The notes: generated from the letters alone by a model not told the origin. 9,130 nt of DNA from Poindextera sp035604135 (GCA_035604135.1 DATNJB010000035.1:1-9130); one strand, 5' to 3'; counted from the stretch's first letter, positions 1 through 6,293 are shown. Program-made: numbers and translations.

Positions 1-525
1 CGCCGGCGCGCGGTCGAGCAGCATCCGCTCCAGCTCGGCGTCCAGCTCGTGCGGTCGGCCAAGCCGAACGCGCCTGAGCCACGGCCGATAACGAGCGGCC
101 ATCGAATCGACCGCCAGCGCAGCCTCGATCTCCGCCTCGTCGAGCGCGTTCAGCTCCAGCGTGAAGAACAGGCTCTCCCCGGCGATCGCGGCACCGCGCG
201 CGCGTATGTCCGATTCGAACTTCGACCAGAGCGAATCGTCGCGGGCGACCGAGGCCGCGAGCGAGGCATAGGCGCCGACGGCCCAGAGCCGCGTGGTCGC
301 GCGCTCATAGAGCTCGACACCCTCGGCGATGAGCGCTCCCAGCCGCTCGGGCTCGCCGCGCGCCCCGACGAACGCCCCTTTGAGCCCGCCCAGCGCGGCG
401 TTCACTTTCGCCGCGTCGGCAAGCTCGGCTTCGATGCGAGGATCGTCCCGACCCGAGAATAGGTCGTCCAGCCGCCACTGAGGCAGAGTCTCGTCCCGGG
501 ATTGGATCTTGGCGTGCGCGGTCAT
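1..525 (-). CDS. pepF: Oligoendopeptidase F, M3 family metallopeptidase (N-terminal part, cut by window edge)
   Basis: The minus frame is open from ATG at 525 to base 1, giving 175 residues with no stop. The start reads MTAHAKIQSRDETLPQWRLD and is followed by LFSG, the usual opening of PepF proteins (LPxWDLSDLF). Later stretches such as LYERATTRLWAVGAYASL, ESLFFTLELNALDEAEIEAAL and YRPWLRRVR match the helical N-terminal domain of bacterial oligoendopeptidase F. Family members are cytoplasmic zinc peptidases of about 600 residues that cleave short peptides. The HEXXH zinc site lies in the C-terminal half, outside this window, so activity cannot be judged. A Shine-Dalgarno AGGAAGG (534 to 528) sits just upstream of the ATG, supporting this start. 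The gene is transcribed away from the sigma-54 regulator. Family call fairly sure; completeness unknown. Confidence 0.85.
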   Translation of the reverse strand, partial: MTAHAKIQSRDETLPQWRLDDLFSGRDDPRIEAELADAAKVNAALGGLKGAFVGARGEPERLGALIAEGVELYERATTRLWAVGAYASLAASVARDDSLWSKFESDIRARGAAIAGESLFFTLELNALDEAEIEAALAVDSMAARYRPWLRRVRLGRPHELDAELERMLLDRAPA

Positions 526-527
526 GG

Positions 528-560
528 CCTTCCTAATGCCGCGCAGGCGTCCGCGCGGCA
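528..560 (-). promoter_or_regulatory. pepF leader: RBS plus 8-bp GC-rich inverted repeat
   Basis: On the minus strand the Shine-Dalgarno AGGAAGG occupies 534-528, close to the pepF ATG at 525. Just 5' of it is a perfect inverted repeat, TGCCGCGC (537-544) and GCGCGGCA (553-560), with an 8-base loop. In the pepF transcript this would be a strong hairpin two bases from the ribosome-binding site. It has no following T-run, so it is not a standard terminator. A role in translation control or mRNA stability is inference. Confidence 0.45.
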
Positions 561-635
561 AACGAAACGCAGCCTCGCCGTTAACCTCCCGCTCAGGTCT
601 CCGAAACCCGGCCTTTACCCCCGTTGGCCTAAAAC

Positions 636-657
636 GGGACATGTCAATCGCTGTCCC
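636..657. repeat. Inverted repeat GGGACA-N10-TGTCCC upstream of the response regulator
   Basis: Perfect 6-base arms, GGGACA (636-641) and TGTCCC (652-657), lie 36 to 58 bases before the regulator's ATG in the 168-base gap shared with pepF. The spacing would place both arms on one DNA face for a dimeric regulator, or form a weak leader hairpin. The rest of the gap (526-693) also holds one TTAACC (581-586), which resembles a CtrA half-site. I see no convincing -35/-10 pair there. Confidence 0.3.
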
Positions 658-693
658 AATGCAGGACGGCGCATTTTGGTGGGTGTGCTTCTG

Positions 694-2142
694 ATGGCCA
701 AAACGGTTCTCGTCGTCGACGACGATCCAACGCAACGGCGGCTGATCCAGGCCGTGCTCGAGCGCGAGGGATTGAGCGTTGCCCACGCCGAGACCGGCGA
801 ACAGGCGATCGACCGGCTGGTCGCTGGCGGCGCGGCCGACGCCATCATGCTCGATCTCAATATGCCGGGCTTGGGCGGCCTCGGTGCGCTGAAGGAACTT
901 CGCGGACGCGGGTTTGGCCAACCCGTGATCGTGCTGACGGCCACCGGCGGCATCGACACCGTGGTCAAGGCCATGCAGGCCGGGGCGCAGGACTTTTTCG
1001 TCAAACCGGCGTCCCCGGAGCGGATCATGGTTTCGATCCGCAATGCCCTGCAGATGGGGGACCTGAAGGGCGAGGTCGATCGCCTGAACAAGAAGGCCTC
1101 CGGACGCATCAGCTTCGCTGACCTGGTTGGCTCCTCGCCTGCCATGGCCAACGTCATGCGCTTGGGCGAGCGGGCGGCGAAGTCGCAGATCCCCATCCTG
1201 CTGCTCGGCGAGAGCGGCTCGGGCAAGGAGGTGATCGCGCGCGCCGTGCACGGGAGCTCGGACCGCGTCGGCAAGCCTTTCGTCGCCGTGAACTGCGGCG
1301 CCATTCCGGAAAATCTGGTCGAGTCGATCCTGTTCGGACACGAGAAGGGCAGCTTCACCGGCGCTGTCGACAAACACCTGGGCAAGTTCCAGGAGGCCAA
1401 TGGCGGCGTGCTGTTCCTGGACGAGATCGGCGAGCTGCCGCTCGACATGCAGGTCAAGCTCCTGCGCGCGCTGCAAGAGGGCGAAATCGACCCGATCGGG
1501 TCGAAGCGGCCGACGCGGGTCGACGTCCGGATCATCTCGGCCACGAACCGCGACCTCGCCCAGCAGGTGAGCGAGGGGCGCTTCCGCGAGGACCTCTACT
1601 ATCGCCTGAACGTCTACCCGATCGATCTGCCGCCGCTGCGCGAGCGGCGGGAGGACATCCCCGGCTTGATCGAACTCTTCATCCGCCGCTTCAATGTCGA
1701 AGAGGGCAAGCGCGTGCAGGGAGCAAGCGCGGAGACGATGGCGCTGCTGCAGGCGCACGAGTGGCCCGGCAACGTCCGCCAGCTCGAAAACGCCGTCTAT
1801 CGCGCCATCGTGCTGGCCGACGCCCCCTATCTGCAGCCGTACGACTTCCCGGCCATCTCCGGGATCAACGCACCGGCGTCGGACGCTCTCGAGGGCGGGC
1901 CCGCGCCGAGCGGTCAGGATCTCCTGGGCGATCTGCCGGCCGACTCGCCCGTGCGAATCCTCGACGAGCGCGGGCATTTGCGAACGCTCGAGGAGATCGA
2001 ACGCGACCTGATCCAGCTCGCGATCGAGATCTATTCCGGCCACATGAGCGAGGTTGCCCGGCGCCTCGGCATCGGCCGCTCGACCCTCTATCGCAAGGTG
2101 CGCGAGCAGGGGCTGGACGTTGCCCTGGACGAGGCGGTCTAG
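694..2142 (+). CDS. Sigma-54-dependent response regulator (REC-AAA+-Fis HTH), NtrC family, TacA-like
   Basis: This is a cytoplasmic two-component regulator of 482 residues that would activate sigma-54 RNA polymerase when phosphorylated. The receiver domain spans about 3-120, with acidic D9/D10/D11, phospho-acceptor D54 (IMLDLNMPG), T82 and K104. The AAA+ domain covers about 143-375. It has Walker A GESGSGKE (172-179), the sigma-54 contact loop as GSFTGA (219-224, usually GAFTGA), Walker B VLFLDE (239-244) and a FREDLYYRLN stretch. The C-terminal 45 residues form a Fis-type helix-turn-helix (EVARRLGIGRSTLYRKV). I chose the ATG at 694 because the receiver fold begins there (MAKTVLVVDDD); the frame stays open upstream but that part looks non-coding. 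A GGTGGG at 678-683 may serve as RBS. Length, DDPTQRRL opening and architecture resemble Caulobacter TacA, but orthology is not proven. No partner histidine kinase is nearby. It ends 3 bases from the convergent pseC stop. Confidence 0.93.
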   Translation: MAKTVLVVDDDPTQRRLIQAVLEREGLSVAHAETGEQAIDRLVAGGAADAIMLDLNMPGLGGLGALKELRGRGFGQPVIVLTATGGIDTVVKAMQAGAQDFFVKPASPERIMVSIRNALQMGDLKGEVDRLNKKASGRISFADLVGSSPAMANVMRLGERAAKSQIPILLLGESGSGKEVIARAVHGSSDRVGKPFVAVNCGAIPENLVESILFGHEKGSFTGAVDKHLGKFQEANGGVLFLDEIGELPLDMQVKLLRALQEGEIDPIGSKRPTRVDVRIISATNRDLAQQVSEGRFREDLYYRLNVYPIDLPPLRERREDIPGLIELFIRRFNVEEGKRVQGASAETMALLQAHEWPGNVRQLENAVYRAIVLADAPYLQPYDFPAISGINAPASDALEGGPAPSGQDLLGDLPADSPVRILDERGHLRTLEEIERDLIQLAIEIYSGHMSEVARRLGIGRSTLYRKVREQGLDVALDEAV

Positions 2143-2145
2143 GCG

Positions 2146-3324
2146 TCAGAGCCCGAGCACGTCGACGAGCGTCTCGACCACGCGACCTGGGTCCTCGTCG
2201 GCCATCGCCGGATAGAGCGGCAGGCTGAGGCAGCGAGCGTAGTAGGCGTCGGCGCCTGGCAGTTCGATCTCGCCGTAGCGGTCGCGATAGTAGGGATGCC
2301 GGTGGACGGGGATGTAGTGGACCTGGCTGCCGATCCCCTTCTCCCTCAGCGCGTTCATGACCGCGCCTCGCGTCCGTCCGAGGCTGTCAAAGTCGATCAG
2401 CACCGTGAAGAGGTGCAGCGCCGGGTTGCAGCCGCTCGGCGGGGCGACCGCCCGGACCGCTGGCGCCAATCGGGCAAGCAGACGCCAGTACTGAAGGGCG
2501 AGGGCGCGCCGGCGGGTCGCGAACCGCGCCAGCTTGGCAAGCTGGCTTAGGCCGAGCGCGCAGAGCACGTCGGGCAGGCGGTAGTTGAACCCCAGCGCCT
2601 GCATCTCGTACGCCCAAGGCTCCGGCGTCGGACGCGGGGTTTCGAACGCCGCCGCATCGCGCACGATCCCATGGCTGCGGAAAAGCCTGAGCCGGGTGGC
2701 GAGCGCCGGGTCCGGCGTGGTCACCATGCCGCCTTCGCCGGTGGTGATGGTCTTGACCGGATGGAAGGAAAAGCAGGCCATCGCGCCGTGCCGGCCGTCG
2801 CCGACCTGCTCGGCGACATTGCCGAAGGTCATGGTCGTTCCGAGCGCGTGGCAGGCGTCCTCGACGACCGGGGCTGGACCGGCCAGCCGCCTCAGCGCCG
2901 GCAGATCGACGACGTTCCCCGCCAAGTGCACGGGCAGCACGGCCGCCAGCCGCCGCCCATCCAGACGGCCCAGCGCCCGCTCGAGCGTCTCCGCCGTCAT
3001 GAGCCCGGTCTCACCGTCGACGTCGGCGAACACGACCTCCGCGCCCTGGTAACGCGCGCAGTTGGCGGTGGCCGCGAAGGTGATCGCGGGCGCGATCACC
3101 ACATCGTCGGGACCGACATCCAGCGCCAGCATGGCCAGGTGCAGCGCCGCGGTTCCACTGGAGCAGGCGACCGCATGGCGGGCGCCGACAGCCTCGGCGA
3201 AAGCCTGCTCGAACGCCGCCACCCGCGGGCCGGTGGTGAGGAAGTCCGCGCGCAGCGCCTCGGCGACGGCGGCGACGTCGTCGTCCTCGATCATCTGGCG
3301 CCCGTAGGGCAGGAACTCAGCCAT
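2146..3324 (-). CDS. pseC: UDP-4-amino-4,6-dideoxy-N-acetyl-beta-L-altrosamine transaminase (PseC / FlmB)
   Basis: This is a PLP-dependent aminotransferase of the DegT/DnrJ/EryC1 family (392 residues), the second step of CMP-pseudaminic acid synthesis. It aminates the 4-keto sugar made by PseB, using glutamate. The start FLPYGRQMIEDDDVAAVAEAL and FLTTGPRVAAFE are typical of PseC. Visible active-site features are the phosphate-binding SSGTAALH (55-62), the PLP-pairing aspartate D156 in VVEDACHA, and the Schiff-base lysine K191 in SFHPVKTITTGEGG. The GFNYRLPD and HYIPVHRHPYY segments also fit. The ATG at 3324 overlaps the end of pseB by 8 bases. An in-frame TTG at 3333, 9 bases earlier, has a better-placed AAGG and could be the true start. 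Pseudaminic acid commonly glycosylates flagellin; in Caulobacter the homologue FlmB is needed for flagellin modification. Sister transaminases for related sugars are possible, but the PseB partner makes PseC the best call. Confidence 0.92.
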   Translation of the reverse strand: MAEFLPYGRQMIEDDDVAAVAEALRADFLTTGPRVAAFEQAFAEAVGARHAVACSSGTAALHLAMLALDVGPDDVVIAPAITFAATANCARYQGAEVVFADVDGETGLMTAETLERALGRLDGRRLAAVLPVHLAGNVVDLPALRRLAGPAPVVEDACHALGTTMTFGNVAEQVGDGRHGAMACFSFHPVKTITTGEGGMVTTPDPALATRLRLFRSHGIVRDAAAFETPRPTPEPWAYEMQALGFNYRLPDVLCALGLSQLAKLARFATRRRALALQYWRLLARLAPAVRAVAPPSGCNPALHLFTVLIDFDSLGRTRGAVMNALREKGIGSQVHYIPVHRHPYYRDRYGEIELPGADAYYARCLSLPLYPAMADEDPGRVVETLVDVLGL

Positions 3325-4378
3325 GGCCGGCAAGCAGCGCCTTCAGCCCGGCCGCATCCAGCCACTCCGCGTTCGTGTCGCTGGCGTAGGCGAAGCCGTC
3401 GGCGACCGCGCGGCCTTCGGCGGCGCTGAACGGCATACGCAGATATTCCACGAACTCCGGCTCGATGACGTAGCGGTCGGCGAGCTCGGTCGTCATCCGC
3501 GCATCGTCGGCGGAGATCATCGTCTCGTGCAGCTTCTCGCCCGGGCGAATACCGATGGTCCGGTGCGGCACGCCAGGCGCCAATGCATCGGCCACCTCGG
3601 TCATCGTCATGGAGCCGATCTTGGGCACGAAGATCTCGCCGCCGCGCATGAGTTCGAGCGAGGAGAGAACGAAGTCCACGCCCTGGTCGAGGGAGATCCA
3701 GAAGCGAGTCATGCGCGGATCGGTGATCGGCAGCTCCGCCGCACCCTCCGTGGCGAGCTTGAGGAAGAGAGGCGCCACCGAGCCGCGCGAACCGGCGACA
3801 TTGCCGTAGCGGACGACCGAAAAGCGCGTGCCGATGTCACCGGCCAGATTGTTGCCGGCGACGAAGATCTTGTCGGAGGCGAGCTTGGTCGCGCCGTAGA
3901 GGTTTATCGGGTTGCACGCCTTGTCGGTCGAAAGGGCGACCACGCGGCGAACCCGGTTCGCGAGGCTGGCCCAGACGACGTTCTCGGCGCCCAGCACATT
4001 GGTGTGGACGAACTCGGAAGGATTGTACTCGGCGGCCGGCACCTGCTTCAGCGCCGCGGCATGGATCACCACATCGACGCCGCGCAGCGCCAACGTCAGC
4101 CGTTCGCGGTCGCGCACGTCGCCCAGGAAGAAGCGCATCCGCGCGAAGTCGGCCGAGGAGAAGGCGGCGCGCAGCTCGGTCTGCATCTCGTACTGCTTGA
4201 GCTCGTCGCGGCTGAAGACGATCAGCTTGCGCGGCGCATGCTCGGCCAACACGCGCCGCACGAAACGTCGGCCGAATGAGCCCGTGCCCCCGGTGACCAG
4301 CACGACCTGGCCTTCCAGAACGCGGGCCTTCGGTGCGAACGAGCGGACTGCGGCGCCGCTGTCGGGCAAGGACTCCAC
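3317..4378 (-). CDS. pseB: UDP-N-acetylglucosamine 4,6-dehydratase, inverting (PseB / FlmA)
   Basis: This is a short-chain dehydrogenase/reductase-type enzyme of 353 residues. It converts UDP-GlcNAc to UDP-2-acetamido-2,6-dideoxy-beta-L-arabino-hex-4-ulose, the first step toward pseudaminic acid. NADP is held by TGGTGSFG (29-36). The active-site run STDKACNPINLYGATK gives T151, D152, K153, Y161 and K165. These equal T131/D132/K133/Y141 of H. pylori FlaA1 with a constant offset of 20. RDELKQYEMQ, HAAALKQVPAAEYNP and RYGNVAGSRGS are family signatures. The start is GTG at 4378, the only usual start before an in-frame stop at 4414-4412. A TTG at 4369 with GGAG 8 bases upstream is an alternative. 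Either way there is an N-terminal extension of about 17-20 residues before the usual family start. The stop lies inside pseC, implying coupled translation. No other pse genes (H, G, I, F) follow. Very confident. Confidence 0.95.
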   Translation of the reverse strand: MESLPDSGAAVRSFAPKARVLEGQVVLVTGGTGSFGRRFVRRVLAEHAPRKLIVFSRDELKQYEMQTELRAAFSSADFARMRFFLGDVRDRERLTLALRGVDVVIHAAALKQVPAAEYNPSEFVHTNVLGAENVVWASLANRVRRVVALSTDKACNPINLYGATKLASDKIFVAGNNLAGDIGTRFSVVRYGNVAGSRGSVAPLFLKLATEGAAELPITDPRMTRFWISLDQGVDFVLSSLELMRGGEIFVPKIGSMTMTEVADALAPGVPHRTIGIRPGEKLHETMISADDARMTTELADRYVIEPEFVEYLRMPFSAAEGRAVADGFAYASDTNAEWLDAAGLKALLAGHG

Positions 4379-4417
4379 TCCGACGCGCGAATCACTCGCG
4401 GCCTTCCGGGCCTATCT

Positions 4418-4433
4418 TGGCGCAACGGCCGCT
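4418..4433 (+). promoter_or_regulatory. Candidate sigma-54 (-24/-12) promoter
   Basis: TGGCGC-AACGG-CCGCT has GG at 4419-4420 and GC at 4431-4432 with the exact spacing of the sigma-54 consensus TGGCAC-N5-TTGCW. The -24 element matches 5 of 6 bases; the -12 element keeps GC and the following T but has CC for TT. It points at the small secreted gene, with a predicted start near 4444 and a leader of about 40 bases. A sigma-54 activator gene sits about 2.3 kb away in the window. The match could be chance in GC-rich DNA. The rest of this 107-base gap (4379-4485) is the divergent promoter region for pseB; I found no well-spaced sigma-54 site on the minus strand. Confidence 0.3.
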
Positions 4434-4474
4434 TTCCTAAAACGTTCTCGCCGCTAGATTGGGCGGACCACATA

Positions 4475-4480
4475 CGGAGG
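4475..4480 (+). promoter_or_regulatory. Ribosome-binding site CGGAGG deciding the start at 4486
   Basis: CGGAGG lies 5 bases before ATG 4486, a near-ideal Shine-Dalgarno. It selects this ATG over the upstream in-frame TTG at 4459 and puts a signal peptide exactly at the N-terminus. Confidence 0.7.
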
Positions 4481-4485
4481 ACCCC

Positions 4486-4896
4486 ATGCGAGGTCTGGCC
4501 TGGGCGGCGCTCGTCCTAGTCTTCGGAGAGCCGGCGTTGGCGGCGGAGCAACCCGTCGCGGTCGTGCACAGCGCCTCGGCAGCCTACGGCCCCGCGCGGA
4601 CCATTGTCGTCCGCGCCACGATCGACCTGCCCAATTCGTGCTGGTCGAATCCGCGCTTCGAGGCGCCGGCGCGCGGCGTACGGCCCGACGCAAACGGCGT
4701 GGTTCCGATCCTGATCGTCGCGGAGTCCAAAGAGGGCGCCGGCGTCATGTGCTCGATGATCTACCGTCCCGATGTCAGCGTGCCCGCGCTCCGTTGGACC
4801 CGCTATCCCGCGCACGGGCTGAAGGCGGTCAAACTGATCGGAACGCAGACTCCAATGGTGGCGGCCGTTGGCGACGACGACAGGCCCGGAAGCTAG
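4486..4896 (+). CDS. Small exported protein of unknown function
   Basis: I do not recognise this 136-residue protein. It begins with a clear Sec signal peptide, MRGLAWAALVLVFGEPALA, with likely cleavage after the second ALA (near residue 19-21). That leaves a mature protein of about 116 residues in the periplasm or medium. It has only two cysteines in the mature part, in LPNSCWSNPRF and in GVMCSMIYRP, spaced about 40 residues apart, which could form one disulfide. The alternating hydrophobic pattern (PVAVVHSASA, TIVVRATIDL, VVPILIVAES, LKAVKLIGTQ) suggests a small beta-rich domain. The tail ends in an acidic GDDDRPGS. It is divergent from pseB and lies 153 bases upstream of a secreted sedolisin on the same strand. 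An accessory, chaperone or inhibitor role for that peptidase is conceivable from position only. Start supported by a strong RBS and possibly a sigma-54 promoter. Confidence 0.75.
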   Translation: MRGLAWAALVLVFGEPALAAEQPVAVVHSASAAYGPARTIVVRATIDLPNSCWSNPRFEAPARGVRPDANGVVPILIVAESKEGAGVMCSMIYRPDVSVPALRWTRYPAHGLKAVKLIGTQTPMVAAVGDDDRPGS

Positions 4897-4908
4897 GATT
4901 TTCGGGCG

Positions 4909-4954
4909 TTAAACCGAATCCAGATTAACCAGTCGCGTGGACCCAACCTTAACC
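4909..4954. promoter_or_regulatory. Cluster of TTAACC-type half-sites upstream of the sedolisin gene
   Basis: TTAAACC (4909-4915), TTAACC (4925-4930) and TTAACC (4949-4954) occur within 46 bases of a GC-rich gap, with a GANTC methylation-type site (GAATC, 4916-4920) between the first two. TTAACC is the half-site recognised by the alphaproteobacterial cell-cycle regulator CtrA. The spacings here (starts 16 and 24 bases apart) do not match the canonical TTAA-N7-TTAA, so true CtrA control is doubtful. Confidence 0.25.
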
Positions 4955-4962
4955 GTTTGGGT
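4941..4962. repeat. Inverted repeat ACCCAA-N10-TTGGGT at the sedolisin promoter
   Basis: Perfect 6-base arms at 4941-4946 and 4957-4962 flank a TTAACC. The right arm touches the first base of the candidate -35 box (4962). This is where an operator for a dimeric regulator would lie. No specific regulator can be named. Confidence 0.35.
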
Positions 4963-4990
4963 TGAGACTGCCTGCCTGACGGCGTACATT
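4962..4990 (+). promoter_or_regulatory. Candidate sigma-70-type promoter for the sedolisin gene
   Basis: TTGAGA (4962-4967) and TACATT (4985-4990) are separated by exactly 17 bases. They match the -35 consensus at 5 of 6 positions and the -10 at 4 of 6. The predicted start near 4997 leaves a leader of about 50 bases before ATG 5050. This suggests the peptidase has its own promoter and is not just read through from the small upstream gene. Confidence 0.5.
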
Positions 4991-5037
4991 CTCGTTGACG
5001 CGACGGTCGCGATGCGAATGCTCTGCGGCGGCAAGGT

Positions 5038-5043
5038 AAGGGG
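5038..5043 (+). promoter_or_regulatory. Ribosome-binding site AAGGGG for the sedolisin gene
   Basis: AAGGGG lies 6 bases before ATG 5050, and the N-terminus from this ATG is a good signal peptide. Together they fix the start. Confidence 0.6.
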
Positions 5044-5049
5044 TTCTGC

Positions 5050-6255
5050 ATGTTCCGTATTGCGTCAGTCGCCGGGTTCGCTGCCGCGCTTGCCTTGGGC
5101 GGCGCCGCTTCCGCACAATCGGTCTTCATCTCCGGCAATGTCTTTCACGTGCGGGCCTGCCCGGGGCCTGTCGCTCCCGGGACGGCGCGCTGCCATGCGC
5201 ACATCGTCAGCGATGCGCGCGGCAACCACTTGCTGAACCGCTTCATGCCGAACCGCACCCAGCCGGGCGCGAAGGCCGTGGTGCCGCAGGGCTACGGCCC
5301 CGCCGACCTACGCTCCGCTTACGCGGTCACCTCGACCGGCAGCTCCACCACGATCATGGCGATCGTGGACGCCTACGGCTATACCAACGCCGAGTCCGAT
5401 CTTGGGGTCTATCGTTCCACCTACGGACTGCCCGCCTGCACGTCGGCGAACGGCTGCTTTGCCAAGTACAACGAGCGCGGCCAGAAGGCGAACTACCCGG
5501 CGCAGAACACCGGTTGGCAGCAGGAGACGGCGCTCGATCTCGACATGGCCAGCGCCATGTGCCCGAACTGCACGATCATCCTCGTCGAGGCCAGTTCCGC
5601 CAGCTACAACGACTTGGCGGCGGCCGAGAACACGGCCGTAAGCCTTGGGGCGCGCGTGATCTCGAACAGCTACGGGGGCGGGGAGTCAGGCTCGCAGAGC
5701 TTCGAATCCGCCTACGACCATGCGGGCGTCGCGATCACGGTGAGCACCGGCGACAGCGGCTACGGGGCGGGACCCCAATTCCCGGCCACCGCGCCTCACG
5801 TCACGGCCGTCGGCGGCACCAGTCTCTCGCGCGCCTCCAACACCGCCCGCGGTTGGACCGAGACGGCCTGGAGCGACGGTGGCAGCGGCTGCAGCAAGGT
5901 GTACGCCAAGCCCAGCTGGCAGAGCGACACGCTGTGCACGATGCGCATGGAGGCGGACGTGTCGGCCGTCGCCGATCCCAATACCGGCGTCGCCGTGTAT
6001 GGTCCCGAGAACTCCCGAACCTCGGCCTGGATGGTCTTCGGCGGCACCAGCGTCGCTGCGCCTCTCGTCGGGTCGCTCTATGCCAACAACGGCCCCCCGG
6101 TGACCTTCGGGAGCCCTTACGCCAACACCTCGGCGCTCAACGACGTCACGAGCGGCAGCAACGGGCGTTGCGGCGGCACCTACTTCTGCACCGCCGGCGC
6201 CGGCTACGACGGACCGACCGGGCTTGGCACCCCGAAGGGCGTCACGGCGTTCTGA
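5050..6255 (+). CDS. Secreted S53 (sedolisin) family serine-carboxyl peptidase
   Basis: A 401-residue exported endopeptidase. Sedolisins use a Ser-Glu-Asp triad and usually act at low pH. Residues 1-22 form a signal peptide (cleavage near ASA|QS). Residues 23 to about 78 are a very short prosegment, where classical sedolisins carry about 150-200 residues. The catalytic domain starts at YGPADLRSAYAV. The triad is E159 and D163 (ETALDLD) with S334 in FGGTSVAAP; the oxyanion aspartate is D235 in STGDSGYG. The C-terminal calcium site is visible: D365-V366 in NDVTSGSNG and G383, G385, D387 in AGAGYDGPTGLGTP. The chain ends right after the TGLGTPKG signature, as is normal. Ten cysteines fall in five close pairs (37/48, 130/136, 171/174, 281/296, 374/380), fitting disulfides in an oxidising compartment. 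Short-prosegment relatives of this type are familiar from actinobacteria, acidobacteria and myxobacteria. All key residues are intact. An AMIN-secretin gene follows on the same strand. Confidence 0.93.
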   Translation: MFRIASVAGFAAALALGGAASAQSVFISGNVFHVRACPGPVAPGTARCHAHIVSDARGNHLLNRFMPNRTQPGAKAVVPQGYGPADLRSAYAVTSTGSSTTIMAIVDAYGYTNAESDLGVYRSTYGLPACTSANGCFAKYNERGQKANYPAQNTGWQQETALDLDMASAMCPNCTIILVEASSASYNDLAAAENTAVSLGARVISNSYGGGESGSQSFESAYDHAGVAITVSTGDSGYGAGPQFPATAPHVTAVGGTSLSRASNTARGWTETAWSDGGSGCSKVYAKPSWQSDTLCTMRMEADVSAVADPNTGVAVYGPENSRTSAWMVFGGTSVAAPLVGSLYANNGPPVTFGSPYANTSALNDVTSGSNGRCGGTYFCTAGAGYDGPTGLGTPKGVTAF

Positions 6256-6263
6256 GGACCAAT

Positions 6264-6277
6264 ACCGCCACGGCGGT
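6264..6277. repeat. Inverted repeat ACCGCC-AC-GGCGGT after the sedolisin stop
   Basis: A perfect 6-base dyad (effectively a 5-bp stem with a 4-base loop) starts 9 bases after the TGA. It is not followed by a T-run, so it is at best a weak or factor-dependent terminator, or an RNA-stabilising 3' structure. Confidence 0.35.
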
Positions 6278-6293
6278 CAGGGCTACCCCGCGC

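Noticed and set aside
49..462. Plus-strand open frame at the left edge
   Set aside because: The minus strand of the same bases encodes a recognisable oligoendopeptidase F N-terminus with its own RBS.
502..693. N-terminal extension of the response regulator frame by 64 codons
   Set aside because: The receiver domain starts exactly at ATG 694; the upstream translation looks like intergenic sequence and would overlap the divergent pepF start and its leader.
3323..4279. Long plus-strand open frame opposite pseB (and a similar one at 2671-3429 opposite pseC)
   Set aside because: Both are shadows of well-supported minus-strand enzymes and show no family motifs.
4937..5236. Small plus-strand open frame in the sedolisin upstream gap
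   Set aside because: It starts at a GTG inside the promoter region, lacks an RBS and runs into the sedolisin in a different frame.
6264..6277. Intrinsic terminator after the sedolisin
   Set aside because: The stem is only 5-6 bp and no T-run follows, so it was listed as a repeat and not as a terminator.
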